A stretch of DNA of 64,000 nt from Tubiluchus corallicola (GCA_030141605.1 JAQGDQ010000203.1:315001-379000), one strand, 5' to 3'. Shown: positions 49,090 to 61,692, counted from the stretch's first letter. The notes: generated from the letters alone by a model not told the origin. Made by a program: numbers and translations.

Positions 49090-49325
49090 ACTGTATAAAC
49101 TAGAATGCAAGCACTAACGTGCTTGGATCCAGCACGTCCAATTTGCTCGTTTGATCTTTTTGTAAAGACAAAGTTAATGGTTTTCACAAGAAAGTCGCGG
49201 GAAGCATTTAGCACAGCATAGAATATGTTTTCCATACTGTTGGGCAAACTGTTTGTTAGACTCACGGTTAACAGAATCAGTCGCTTAATTGACTAATAAA
49301 CGTCTGGTTCGTGCCGCTCCTATTC
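49090..49325. mobile_element. Dispersed inverted-repeat element (GTGCTTGGATCCAGCACG), copy 2
   Basis: GCACTAACGTGCTTGGATCC followed by AGCACGTC near 49110 matches 39222-39250, as do the following GCTCGTTT and TTAATGGTTT motifs. The right side GGTTCGTGCCGCTCC near 49300 is a diverged match to the right end of copy 1. Confidence 0.5.
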
Positions 49326-49329
49326 AAAT

Positions 49330-51950
49330 GTGTATAAAAACTGTCGGCAGTTGATTCAATAACTCCGCATAACTAGCTCAATTTTTGTAGTTAAAATAAG
49401 ACACTTGCGATCAAAGAGCGTTTACTACAGCGCGCCTTTGCAAACCATTATTTTCCGTGTTTGTCGTTTCCACTGCTTCCGCACAGAAAGCCACGTAAAC
49501 ACACGGATACGTACTCTAATAGTCAAACCATTTTTTCTGCGGAGGGACAAGTTCATTTTTATAATGGAGAGACTCACACGATGTAGAGATTAAACCTGGT
49601 TTGACGACAAGTTAATCCCAAATATAGTCACAGAGATTTTACAAAGGAGCTGTACGTCGAAGTGCCTATGATGCCTATGAAGTCAATAGTGATTTTAGAA
49701 TATATCTTGTTTTTGTTATTAAGTTAGCGTTCCCGTAAATTTAGATCTGATTTTGCGATTGCATTTTTTAATTCATAGTATATATTTACACGCGCTTTTG
49801 CAACAATAGATCTACTTTGCCCTGAAAATGTTCTTTCATAGTTATGTTGTTACAATGAAAAAAACTTGTAAGCTTCAAAACATTGTTACCTATATGATAA
49901 AAACCGCTTTTTAATTTTCAGTGAAAACAATCGGTCCATTTGAATTCTACTGGAAAGCACGCTGTAAAATTGCGACTTCTCGGTACGCTTCACGACGAAA
50001 TGCTTGTGATAACTTTTAAAGATATATTTGACAACAACACCACTAGACAATCTAACCAAGCTTTAGGGATTACAAAGACAAATGCGTGCCATAGGAAATG
50101 ACATTAAGTCATTTCGCATCAAATAATAAAATACTATAAACAATAACTGGCAATCGGCCTGTGCTTAATTTCCAACGTGCTGAAGTATAACTCTACATAA
50201 CTAATTGGTTTACTTGTCAGATGAATTTAAATTAAATCATATTGTTGATAAGTTCTTAAGGCTTTAAAACCAGTATTTATTTCCCAGTATTTATTTCACG
50301 AAGCTGTTTGTTGTGTTTGTTTTTCTTTTTTCTTTAGCGTTACTACAGCTATTCTTGTTTCTTGACTATCACTCACTCACACTGGGCAAATTTTTATGGT
50401 GAAAAAAATCGCAAGTAGCGTATCATGTACACACGGAAACATCTGTTGACGCATGCGCGGTATGCGTGTGTGTCCAATTCGTGCTTTTTTTTTAGAAAAT
50501 TAGCTGGATCAAGGGCGTATAGACCATTAAGCAAGGGCAAAGAAAACAAACGAAACTGATCCCTGAAAATCTAGAACAAACACAAAGCTGCCTGATATTG
50601 TTTACAAAAAGAAACATGCAAACGTTGTAAACTAACAACCTGTACCACTGTCTGTATTTCAGTCAAAATATGAAAAGATAAAACGTATATGCAGCACAGA
50701 ATTAAATTTTAGAGATGAAAAGGGCTAGTTAGAAGATTATGGATAAAAGCACAAAGAGCCAAAGATACTTACCGGTGCCTATTAAAAGATAAATGATTAT
50801 TCAGATTTACATCTTTTAAACGGTTTTTAACAAGTTTGCTACCCTGAGCACACAGCAAAGCAGCATCGTCGACAGACCCAGGGAGTTCATTCCAGATTTA
50901 ATTATTCTATTTGAAAAACTTTTTTGAAATAACCAAGTTGGCGGTGAGTAGGCTGCAACTTTAAGCGGTGACCCCAGGTTACATCAGATACAAGTGCTTT
51001 GCTAAAAATACATATTTGTCTATAGCACTGTCTCCATTTAATATAGGATATGTTGACCAAACATACATCGTTAGATCATACAATGAGATTTGTCAGACTT
51101 TACAACGCTCACCAAACGAGATAATGCTACGTACATTTTATATAAAATAAACTAAAGATTGACCGATTGATTAAAGATAAAGACAAATTAAGTTATTTTG
51201 TATTTTTGGTAAAATGCACACTCGCAGGTTTTTTTAGTAAACAGGTATACACTAAACATAAATCATTTACTCCGCCAACCCATTGTACGTCGAATCACAT
51301 CTGATAATAGCTGACTTTAATCAAATTATGCAATTCAGCTAAACTTTGCCAAAATTTTGATTTTTCAAGGCACTAGCGTCCTCTCCTCACTGCTACAGTT
51401 ACTACATGTTTACAGCGTGACAGAGACTACACACTACAAGTTGCTCGCGCCATCTGTTGCAAATAAATAAAATTTCGCATGGGTGCGATAAGTATAGTAC
51501 AATCTCTCTTATTGCTACGCACAACATGCATTATTACAGAATTGTACAGTTTTGCAGTTTTGAGTTACTCGCTTGCGAAGTAATTCTACAGAAAGGTTTG
51601 TTTCGCAGTGATGCTGCTATCGTTCTCGATTTTGCATTATCTTTTAATATTGTGACGTCAGAGTTGACCAACTCCCCACTTCTAAATTTTTACGAAAGAA
51701 TCGGATTCCATCACATCAGTAAATGGTGTTCTAAATGAGTATTCAGGCAGTTTGGCAGAAAAACTCAATAAGCGATTAACACAATGCTTTGCGTTCCAGA
51801 TTGTTTACATACCACATGTTTATTTGAGCTGATTAAATTTTATCGTTTATTTCTAACGTAATACATAACACAACTACAACTAGCATGAAATTATTGCTGA
51901 AATAAGCGCCTCAAAATGTCTCTAAATTGTTCATGTTATTCTTCTCTCTT
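49330..51950. other. Gene-free stretch
   Basis: No supportable exon or RNA gene. Confidence 0.45.
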
Positions 51951-52032
51951 TTTATTTCACTCTTTTCGTCCTTTTTTGTCGTTCTCATCATTTCTCATCC
52001 TCTCTCCTCTCGTTTCTCTCTTCCATCTCTCT

Positions 52033-52036
<4 letters not shown>

Positions 52037-52088
<52 letters not shown>
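52037..52088. repeat. (CT)n microsatellite
   Basis: TCTCTC tract flanked by pyrimidine-rich sequence; it causes two overlapping Ser/Leu-rich ORFs. Confidence 0.95.
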
Positions 52089-52090
<2 letters not shown>

Positions 52091-52733
52091 CCCACCTCTC
52101 TCTCGTTCCCCGTTCTCTGTGTCTTTTCTTATCTCTTTATCTGTTCACTCAACTCGCCTTTTTTCTCTGCTTCAGATGGGGTCTTGAAAATTAGCTCTTA
52201 TGAATGCATAGGAGTGAACGTGTGAACGTAATGACAGAAACTTATGCTTTTGTACACACCTCTACAAACTGTTTTTACCACATCTTGGCCATATTTTATA
52301 TAAGTTGATTGCCGGTGCAGATGATGAAATCCGATGTTGTTAAAGTCAATAATTTTCAGTTTTAAAAATCTACAAATTAAAAAGTGGTTGATTATTCGTT
52401 TATTTTTCTTTTCTACCAACAGGCACGGGGACGTATCAATAGCTTAAACAATATAAACAATAATTTCAAAATCAGAATTTTTTCCGTGTAATTAGACTGC
52501 GTTGAGCATTTCAGGGTATGTATATTTTTTGCTGGCTGACAAAATTGGCAGATCATATCAATTTGTAAAGTAGCCGCGATTAAGGGGTTCAAAATCTTGA
52601 AACCTATTAACTTAACTTTCTATTAACTTGTGCGACTTTTTTTGGGGAAGATATTTTTCTGGGAAATGGTTTTTTCATCATTTGATCGGTACCCGAAGAA
52701 TTTTGTGATTGTCCGAAAATTTTTTGCCGAATT

Positions 52734-52745
52734 GGGGGGGGGGGG
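52734..52745. repeat. G12 homopolymer
   Basis: Twelve consecutive G in an otherwise AT-rich region. Confidence 0.9.
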
Positions 52746-52857
52746 TGAGGGCTGCAGCTCCCTTCCCCTTCACTGGTTCGTATGCCTGTACCGTGATCTA
52801 TATGCACTAAAGTGACCCATGCCTTAAGTGAGGTCATCCATATTGAACCAGTTTTAG

Positions 52858-53032
52858 GTGACGTTTAGCATCCAGAATGCGTATGCTGTTTATCTTTTTT
52901 TCAATGCGCCCGTTTATCAGACCTGCGTTATGCATTATTTCTTTCTGCAGCTATTTTCTATTGATTTTTATTCCGGAACTATTCCGCAGATGGATAACGC
53001 ATAACGCATTCCGGATGTCTGGTAAACGCCAC
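52858..53032. mobile_element. MITE family 'CATCCGGAATGCG', copy 2
   Basis: The left end GTGACGTTTAGCATCCAGAATGCG and the complement of the right end GTGGCGTTTACCAGACATCC, GGAATGCG form inverted termini. Core motifs TTTTTCAATGCGCCCGTTTA, ACCTGCGTTATGCATTA and TTCTGCAGCTATTTTCT match copy 1 at 25370-25565 in order and orientation. Confidence 0.8.
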
Positions 53033-53169
53033 TTTAATGCCATTTGATTATCCGAAGCTCTTTTAAAAATAATTCTACGTTCCTCCTTGCGAAAGAATGT
53101 TAGAATATGCAGGCATAAAAGATTTGTAGGTCTACCATGTCGTCGTGTATAAGAAGACTGAACGGTGTA

Positions 53170-55945
53170 CTACTGTAAATTAAGATACTTTAGATATTTA
53201 TTAGTGTCAAAAATACATACAATGCAAGAAAAAACAAGGCATACATACAATTTCGATTTTGAAATATACAAGAAAAAACAAGACACACATACAATTTCGA
53301 TTTTGAAATATAATGATACTATATACAAACAAAACAATTACTAATAAAACAAATATTATTAAATCTGCTTGTTAGTTGTATTAGTTACTTAAATGAAACG
53401 TTCAATGATTAGTATTTAAAATAAATTGTCATTCCTTAGGCCTCATTTTCAATGGTATGATTATTACATAGTATATTGTTCTTCATGTCTTAAAAACGCT
53501 TTTTCAACATAATCAATAAATGCCTTAATTACTTCCAAATCATTACTTCTCATCAGGAATAAAAATTTATCAGCATCGCTCATAAGGAAAAATTCTGGTA
53601 TAATTACATTGATGCGATTATATAATTTCTTTCTAAAATCATTGTAATATGGGTTTTTATAACAAAGTGTAATTGGTCTTCGATTTCATTTCTTAAATAG
53701 TATGAGCGTATACCATTTCCAGCTGGGATTTTTCAAGGTTTAACGTACCTCCCTCTTTCAATACACAAAGTATGAGAGCTGATTCTCAGTTTTGTAAATT
53801 TTGTTATAGCATATTTGGAATAACCAGAAAGTAAATAGTTTCCTAGTTGATATTGTTTTTTGAAGGTACGATACGTTCGCAGTTTGTTTTGTCCATCAGG
53901 TTTGTTATTATTATGGATTTCTTCTTCCCAAAACAAAGTATAATCAGTTTTTATGAAGTAGTCGCTTAGGTGAAAACGTTGTCTGGTTATTCCACACGTG
54001 TTCAAAGCTAAATACACATAATGTATACTTAACAAAAGTAGTCCAACAAAAACAGCTAAGTTTCGGTTTTCGTTATAAGCAGTGGCGGATTGTATACTTA
54101 ATTATTTTAATAAAAATGGGGGAAACGGCCACGTTCTGCCCTAGTCGCACATTTGCTTGATTTGTTATCGACATTCAAAAGAAATCTGCATAATTTAATA
54201 TTGGCATCTTCGCTTGGCGCACTATCAAATTTAGTTTGAATAAGCGGAGAATTGGTTTTAATTTTAGTAATGCTAGGTCCCCATACACAAGAGCCATACA
54301 GCATGATAGGTACTACAGTATGTTCAAATAATTTGATAATAGTAAGTGGATTTGAGATGTACTTTTTCATGCAGTAAAAAGCTTTTAGGCATTTGTCTTT
54401 TAGTTTGGTGCAGCTTTGCCTGAAAGCACCGACCACTAAGTATTCAGAGGATTGGACTATTTTCAGCTTATCAGACCCATAGGTAAAGTTCAAGTCTTTT
54501 AGACTTCTACTTCTGCCTGCTTTGTTAAAAACAATAATTTCTGTCTTTTTAGTGTTAACTTCTAGAGCCCATTCGCTACAATAATTATTAAGCTTATTTA
54601 AGGCATTGTTGCAATCCTGACTGGGAACAAGAAAGTAAGACATATCATCTGCATAGAGAAGACATTTGGTTTCAAAATTGCCTAGACTGACGGGATCGCA
54701 TTCATTAGATGTGAAAACTGTTGGTAAGTCATTGATATACAAGGAAAAGAGAACTGAGCTCAACGTACATCCTTGCTTAACACCTAAGGAGGATGCTATA
54801 TCTATATACCGCCAGCGATTTTAACGGAGTAATTAGCTTTAGAGTAAATATTTTGCAGAATCTTAAGAAAATAACCACCTATATTATTTTATAGCAATTT
54901 ATAGTACAATCCAATTCGCCAAACTGCGTCAAAGGCTTTGCGCAAATCAACGAAATAACAACAAAGTTTATGATTTGGTTTCAAAAATTTATCAATAAGT
55001 GTTTTTAATGTAAACATATGGTCACTGGTACGACAGCCTTTTTTAAATCCTATTTAAAATGCAGAATGTTATTATTAGGAATTTTCTAACCTGTTATTAA
55101 GAATGCTCGCAAATAATTTGCTTAAGCTGCTTGAAATGGCAATTCCGCTATAATTGTTTGGATCTGTTGCATTTCCACTTTTGTATATTGGGATGATGTG
55201 GCTTTGCTTCCACTGGGTAGGATAGCAGGAACCAGAAAAGACCAAATTTATTAATTTACGAAGATAGGGAACCATAACTTCGCTTGAAGCATTTCCTTTA
55301 TTAACCGTCTGTACCAGCAGTTTTGTTATTAAAACTGTTTAATGACAATCAGGATTTCCGTATCAGTCATTCTATAATCTAACTGAGAAAAAGAAGTGTA
55401 ATTTTCTTCAATATACTCTGACAATTTTTTAGTTTTTCTCCAATGGCTGTCATTACTATTCAATGAACTTCGAAAATGTTCTACCCAAACTATTGGGTCA
55501 ATGTCATCGCCCTTGTTTAAGGTTTTTTTCTGGGTTCTGATTATCTTTCAAGTGTTTGATTAGGTTCCAAAAGACCTTCGGATTTTTAGTTTCCAGTTCA
55601 GTTAGTTGTTTCATAACACGGGCTTGATATTCCCTGTGTGCTTGCTGCTTGATCTTTTTATAATACCTCTGTTCTTTAAAGTACAGTTCTCGTAAGTTTC
55701 TATTATAAGGGGCGCTTTGCAATTTAAAATGCAAGTATTTTAGTCGGTTGTGGGCTGCTTTCCATTGACTGTTAAACCATTTCTTATCTGGCCAGTGTTT
55801 TTGCTGGGCTACGCGTTTATTATTATTTAGAGTATTTCGTTCTTTAATTATCTTAGATGCAGCTATAAAGCAAAATGGAATTAATGTTATTTACAGCCGC
55901 TTCAATCTCGTTCTCGTTTACATTATAATTAAAGCAATGTAGTAT
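53170..55945 (-). mobile_element. Decayed non-LTR retrotransposon (LINE), 5'-truncated, frameshifted
   Basis: The minus strand carries pieces of one pol ORF in the right order. A linker before the reverse transcriptase (KKWFNSQWKAAHNRLKYLHF, 55730-55810; KFWNLIKHLKD-like VFWNLIKHLKDNQNPEK, 55504-55734) comes first. Next are RT block 1-2 (YPTQWKQSHIIPIYKSGNAT, DPNNYSGIAI, 55075-55275) and the catalytic block with LLYADDM at about 54640-54660 (54107-54763). The C-terminal part follows (FTKLRISSHTLCIERGRYVK near 53745-53810, then IEDQLHF). The motif set resembles the CR1/L2/Jockey-related groups; the exact clade is not decided. No endonuclease was found upstream. Several stops and frame changes show the copy is inactive. 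Near its 3' end, 53224-53310 holds a ~48-bp tandem duplication (ACAATTTCGATTTTGAAATA twice). Confidence 0.88.
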
Positions 55946-55949
55946 AGTG

Positions 55950-56816
55950 CATTAAGGCCTTTTTATAAATAATCTCTGGATTGTGGCACGTCAAGCTTCG
56001 CTAGCGGTTTCTTTACTTGCGTAAACTACATGAAAGTGCGCACATCATTGTCTATTGTTGAGCAGATGAAACCACAAAATACTATAATTTGTTAAAATCA
56101 AACCTGTTGTAGTTTGCCATTTTTTATGAAAGATGAAGTGTAGCCAACCTAAAAGGAGAGAAAGTAGGTAAATTAGTAAAATTATGGTATTGTGTGCTTT
56201 CATTCGCATACATTACCCATCAACTATAGTGAATGATGAAAGCAATTTACCTGTAGCATAAGACTTCACCGCCACACTCAACAAAAATTAGAACAACGTC
56301 CATACTAACTGAACACAACAGAGTAGCGCCACCTATCAATACTGGCCTTCATTCACTTTGTTAAACGAATGCGATTCGCAATGTCTACACAATTATATTA
56401 CTAGAATTTAATAACCAAGATTTAATAGACAAAATAAGCAACAGAGGAAATGAATTAAAGCAACAAGGTTTCTCTCAAAAGCAAGTTTTGAACAACGTGT
56501 ACGTTGATGACACATCACATCATGCCAGTGATTCCACGTCAGCAGCGCCGCGTCACGTTTTTGCAGCCATGTGTAAATTTTTACAGACATGTACGAATCT
56601 TGATAAGGCAGTTGTAAAGCTGCATGAGTGCATTTCTATTTACGTACTTACGCACCTCATATCTATTTATACATTATTATATGAGGTGCATCTAGTTACG
56701 TAGGCCTATTCTATTAGTCAAAATAATGCTTAGATGCGCAGTCAAGATTCGTGTTTTCTAAGCTGAAAGAGTTAGACGGAATTTGCCAACTTTATAAGGC
56801 CTTGCTAATTTTTGTA
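55950..56816. other. Upstream region of the BTB gene
   Basis: No clear exon. A plus-strand ORF at 56488-56703 has no family resemblance. ACTTCACCGCCACACTC near 56266 resembles TTCACCGCC motifs near 9610 and 19757 and may be a repeat fragment. Confidence 0.35.
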
Positions 56817-58154
56817 ATGGCCTGTTCATCGTCCAAAGACTACTCCATAGATATGGCGGCAATATGGAAAAGAGCAAACTGGTCTGAAAGATTGTCCAGC
56901 CTGTTTGATAGTGGTACGTTGCAAGACGTTGAGTTCATCGTAGGTGAAAAACGCATCACAATAAGAGCAAATAAACTCGTCTTGTCGTTGGTAAGTCGAG
57001 TATTTTTTACAATGTTTTATGGATCACTACCAGAGGTCACTAACACACCTATTGAAGTTCCAGATATCAGAGTGAAAGTGTTCAACATTTTTCTCGAATT
57101 TGTTTATACCGACAGGATTCCCATAACTGATTGTAGTGTGTTATGTCATGATGGGGTTCCTTCAGCATTTGAACTAATTTATGTGGCCAAGAAATATGAC
57201 GTGAGAAGGTTGGAAAGCATTGCGGCTAAGTACATTATGTCACATCTGACAGTTGATAATGTGTGTGATGTCATTAGAGAAAACTATTTGTACGAAAACC
57301 GGGACGTGCACGAACAGTGCTATCAACTAATTGATTTGTACCCGCTGGATGTGTTTACGTCTAAGAGTTTCACAAAGCTAGCCTACACAGAATTGCTGGA
57401 AATAGTTAAGAAAATAAACAACAAAATTTCTGAATTATCAATTTATGAATCAGTTGTTGGATGGGCGCGGGCTCAATGCGCCCGGAAAACACTGGCGACT
57501 TCTACTGGTAACATTCGCAACGAAATGAGCGACGTACTGTACGAAATTCGTTTTCCCTTGATGGATCTGCAAGAGTTTGCGGATGGACCCGCTCAGTCCG
57601 GCATATTAACCGATAGTGAAGTAGCTAACATTTTCTTAAACAGGCATGGATCATTAAACAAAGTACAGCTGATTTTTCCCGGAGAAAATAGGTGCGATTT
57701 TATGCTAAACTCACAAGACTTTAGGGGTAGGCCTACGCTTGTCTTTAGAGTGCCAGTACAGCACATTGATGGACTTCAACGCGGAAAAGGAAAGTGGTTT
57801 TCCTCTAAACCATGTTATCCTATTGCGGGAGTGTCCTGGGCGCTAGAACTTAGGAAGTGTGGCCCACTTACCTGTAATTCTGAGACTGAAAAAGGCCAAA
57901 GTTGTTGTTTTCATTTCCGGTTTGAACCCCATTGTGCAGCAGAAGAACGAAGAACTAGAACATTGTTCAGGGAATCCAGGATAGTGCTGGTGAATCTTGA
58001 TCCACAAAAAAGCATCGAAAAAAAGCTGGCTGAGGACAAAACACCAGCTATTTGGTGGGAAGACAACTTCATTTCGTCACGTGACTTGCTGACATTTGAA
58101 AGTGGCTTTATTATTGCTGACGTGATTACAGTTTACTTTATACCATGTGTTTAA
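56817..58154 (+). CDS. BTB-BACK protein of BTBD1/2/3/6 type with MATH-like C-terminus, intronless
   Basis: 445 residues from the first ATG in frame. BTB ~33-140 (GTLQDVEFIVG ... ANKLVLSLVSRVFFTMFYGS ... FLEFVYTDRI), then BACK ~145-275. The BACK region includes FPLMDLQEFADGPAQSGILT at 246-265, a signature of the BTBD1/2/3/6 group. Those family members are substrate adaptors for Cullin-3 ubiquitin ligases and normally end in a PHR domain. Here residues ~305-442 instead look MATH-like: FRVPVQHIDGL, GVSWALELRKCG, FHFRFEP, NFISSRDLLTFESGF and IIADVITVYF follow the pattern of a MATH beta-sandwich ending in F(I/V)..xxL....G(F/Y)(L/I)..D. AATAAA lies at 58245-58250, ~90 nt after the stop. Substrate unknown; adaptor role is inferred. 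Confidence 0.88.
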   Translation: MACSSSKDYSIDMAAIWKRANWSERLSSLFDSGTLQDVEFIVGEKRITIRANKLVLSLVSRVFFTMFYGSLPEVTNTPIEVPDIRVKVFNIFLEFVYTDRIPITDCSVLCHDGVPSAFELIYVAKKYDVRRLESIAAKYIMSHLTVDNVCDVIRENYLYENRDVHEQCYQLIDLYPLDVFTSKSFTKLAYTELLEIVKKINNKISELSIYESVVGWARAQCARKTLATSTGNIRNEMSDVLYEIRFPLMDLQEFADGPAQSGILTDSEVANIFLNRHGSLNKVQLIFPGENRCDFMLNSQDFRGRPTLVFRVPVQHIDGLQRGKGKWFSSKPCYPIAGVSWALELRKCGPLTCNSETEKGQSCCFHFRFEPHCAAEERRTRTLFRESRIVLVNLDPQKSIEKKLAEDKTPAIWWEDNFISSRDLLTFESGFIIADVITVYFIPCV

Positions 58155-58244
58155 CTAAGACACTTCAAGCAAATAATCATGCTAGTGTAATTATAAGAAT
58201 CCACGCGAAAATAATATTGTAATTTGCATAAAATGAGACAAACT

Positions 58245-58250
58245 AATAAA
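58245..58250 (+). terminator. Poly(A) signal of BTB-BACK gene
   Basis: AATAAA 91 nt downstream of the stop codon. Confidence 0.5.
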
Positions 58251-58259
58251 GATTAACCG

Positions 58260-59374
58260 CATGGCAGCCATTCTAGTGCATGAGACAAAATTTTCATGTT
58301 GCGTATTTGTGCAAAATCGTAATGGCTAAAATCTGAAAATCTGAATGTAATGTTTTATTTTTATAATGCAACTCAGTTGTGCTGTTTTATAGCCTATTAA
58401 CTGTTACCGCTGCTGCTGCTGTTGTTGTTACTAAGACTGATAGAATTTTTTTATAACGACGAATAAAAACGAACAGTCTTAAATTTTATTATTCTTATTA
58501 ATACTTAGTCATTCTTTATCTAATTTAAAATTTCAACTTGCTGATTTATGTAGAAATGTAGCGAGATTAGATTAATTAAATTATGCTCTCAAAACAGAAA
58601 GTCCAATGGAAGTGGAAGTGTTTTATTAACTAACACTGATTGATTATCTCTGTAAAGTTTTTATCGGTGATTATCAATGTATTTTAATGGCAAATAAAGA
58701 TTATTATATATACATATATAAGCAGAATAAAGTTGGAAACAGGTGTTTTGCAGCACATTGATTCATTGAATGAATATCTGCACCCTGACATAAAATACTG
58801 ACTTTCAACACAGCCAATGTAATATCAGTTAGTATTCAATGACTTAAAGTTGATTTTTCTTGACCTGTCCGTTAAGAAAAGCAAGCATATGACGGGTGCG
58901 GAAATTCATTCAACATATTACAAAAAAAGGGCCGATTCCACGTTTATTCAACATCAAGTTCCATCGGTCTTTCAAAGTTAACCTAATATCGCGAAATTTC
59001 AACATAATTCAAAACGTGAATTGAAGCGATAACTAAATTTTGACTACCCTGTAGTTCCTTATAATAAAATTTACTGCACAGTTTCATATCCAAAAGCATC
59101 TGTGTGATTACGTATCATTTAGATCAAGCAGGCAGCAGGTGTGTTTGTATAAGATTTTGTTTGAGATATCTTTGTTTACCATTGATGCAATAGAGTTGAT
59201 GTATTTCAGTGTGTAAATAAATTTGATTGTCATCAAACTACATTGTGAAAAATCGATTTGAGCTGCAAATAAGTAGTTTTTGCAAATGAAAAAGCTACAC
59301 AAATACAACAATTTCCCACTACGAAACTCATGTTGTAGTGTTCAGACGTGGAAACATCAGACAATGTTCCTAAA
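58260..59374. other. Gene-free interval before receptor exons
   Basis: AT-rich; no exon or TATA box can be asserted. Presumably contains the promoter and 5'UTR of the first receptor exon. Confidence 0.35.
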
Positions 59375-60559
59375 ATGATACCAAGGAAAGTTCATGTCAG
59401 AGATATTGATGCAGCATTACACACTGGTTTAAAAAATCAGCAATCAGTTGATAAAGTCAAGAGAAATGCAAAAAGGTGGTTGCATCCGAAGGTATACACC
59501 ATCCAGGAAATAGAAAATAAAAGTACAGTGAAACCTGGCGATAACAACTACTATCGTGATTGTTCAGTAACAAGCAATGAGTTGTATTACAAATTGCACC
59601 CACTTTTGAATTCTGCAAGGATTTTCGGTCTCTTTCACCTTCCGAAACATCGGCCCGAAAATGCTTCTCTGCTTGCCTCTTTTTCTGGAGCCACCTGGTG
59701 GTCGCTCGTGACACTGCTGTGTGTTACAGCAATATGTGCAAAGTCATTGAAATCTGACACTGGCAAAGCTGACCTGACGACAGCCACCGGCATTGCACAG
59801 TCGTTTGTCTTGTTCTTGGAGGTAATTCTGGTTTTGGTTAGATGGTTCACATTTGTTGCCGGATTCAAAATGGCGAATGTTTTCTCAGAATTTGAGAAAC
59901 AACTTCCTCGTTATATCAATCACAGTAAAGTTACTAACATCAAATCACTTACACAAACTCTCAGAGAAAATCGGCTTTCATGGGGATTAACCTTGATGGG
60001 CTGGGCGGTGATTATAAGTACTTTTTTGTATGCAACAATAAACAAGGTTTTCGAGAACCTGAATTCAACTATAACTCTACGTTTGGTATTTATAAATACG
60101 GTTTATGTTATCTATGACAAGTTTCAGTTGGCAACTGTCATTTTTGCTGCATACATCGTCGTCTCGTTGTGCAAAATATTAAATTCTAAATTTAGTTTTC
60201 AACACGATGGCCTACGATTGGATACTGACGAAAAGGTGAATAATTTCTTGGACAAGCAAAGAGGATTCATTCTTCTAATTGAAGTTGTGGATGAGACAAT
60301 ATCACCAATGCTTTTGATGATTTGTCTCGGAAGTTTCATGGTGATCGTTGTTCAAATTTATCTTTACAGCCATAATTATCACTCCGGTATTCCACCAGGT
60401 TATTTACAGGAATTTGTCCACGTGTTTTCTACTCTACAAAGTTTCTCATTCCTACTGATTCTTATCAGCTGTACAGCTCTGCACGAAAAAGTCATGCAAG
60501 TTGAAAGAATTTTACATTCTATAAAACGAAGTCAATTGGGAGAAATGGCCAGATATGAG
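59375..60559 (+). CDS. Gustatory-receptor-like chemoreceptor, large exon 1 (TM1-TM6; TM7 missing)
   Basis: 395 codons from the first ATG (59375; the GTG at 59348 is not a likely start). The exon encodes a hydrophilic cytoplasmic N-terminus (1-105) with HPLLNSARIFGLFHLP at 75-90, an arthropod-type Gr N-terminal feature. Six predicted helices follow: ~106-124, 137-163, 201-221, 236-266, 311-332 and 347-368. The segment ISCTALHEKVMQVERILHSI then fits the loop between TM6 and TM7. The reading continues only four codons past GEMARYE to a stop, and GAG|GTAAAT at 60559/60560 is a good splice donor in phase 0. TM7 with the family's TYxxxxxQF motif must therefore be in a later exon. Gr proteins are inverted-topology ligand-gated cation channels for tastants or other chemicals. 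Family assignment rests on layout and scattered motifs. Confidence 0.78.
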
Positions 60560-60569
60560 GTAAATACAT

Positions 60570-61692
60570 GAAATAATTCTCAGACCTGGCACTCTTCATA
60601 TGCTATGTAGATTTTTTTTATTTCAGGAAATATAAAGAATAAAAGCAAGCATGTAGTGATGGAAAGTTAAACAGCTTCTAAGAAAATAAAACAAATTAGA
60701 ACTGTTTGGAAATTTGCAGCAAGAGTTAGTTGTACAAGTGTACAAGCCACTAGAGCTCTAACAATAAGAAAACAAAGGTAACACCTTGCCAAAACACACT
60801 CGATGGCTTGAAACACTTTATACGTGAGTGAAGTGCAACAGATAAAAGAAAAATATATATTTTACATTAACTGTTGTTCAAAACAATTCATGTGCAGGTA
60901 TTATTGCCTAAAAGGATGATGTTCTTCTATTCTTAGCCCTTAGCAGTTCCAGTGTTGGAAATTTTTTTCAAGTTTCTTTCCAGGTCTTTGCATCCGAAAA
61001 CTGATTACACGTTCAAACTAATAATTAGTTGTCTTTAATTAAGTTACTGCACACTTGATAATTAATAATAAAACCATTGCCTCCATACTCAACCAAGATC
61101 AGTCTCTGAATCATGTGAGATGCAATTTAAAAACTTTAAGATAGAGTTAATTGCTTACAACAGATGTAGAGACGATTGCTGCTTTAATCTGGTACTTTAA
61201 GTTAAAAAAGTAAGCGTCTTATATCCAACGCTTATCACATCTTGTTGATTCCTAATATTCCAATGCCACCTTCCTGGTGGGTCAATAACTAGATATAGTT
61301 GCTGTGCTGCAAATATTAGCAGTGTGACCTGCTAATTTTATTCTATCTGTGAATTATTCCATCCATTACATCACTGAGGCACTTATTGCAGTATGCTATT
61401 ATTTAACAATAAACGCCAACAATAAATGTGTGCAAGGCTGTTATGCATTTGTCTAGCAAATGGTAAATAGATTGAAATTAAAAGCATTTGTGTTTACACT
61501 ACTTTGTTCTGCACAACATTAGCAAGCAACAGAAAAACCACCTTATTTATAGCAAAAACAATTCAGGACTTTTAGATCACGTTCAGAATTATTGCAATCG
61601 AGAAGTACTCCTCGTATGCTAGTTCAAGAAAAGGAAATAAATATTACTCAAAGTTAAACAAGACAGGTGTTTTCGATTTTTCTACAAATGAT
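60570..61692. other. Interval between the two receptor exons
   Basis: Acceptor-like sites (for example after 60629, 60899 and 60984) lead only to short frames with early stops. No sequence encoding TM7 or a TYxxxxxQF-like end was found in any phase-0 continuation. Confidence 0.5.
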
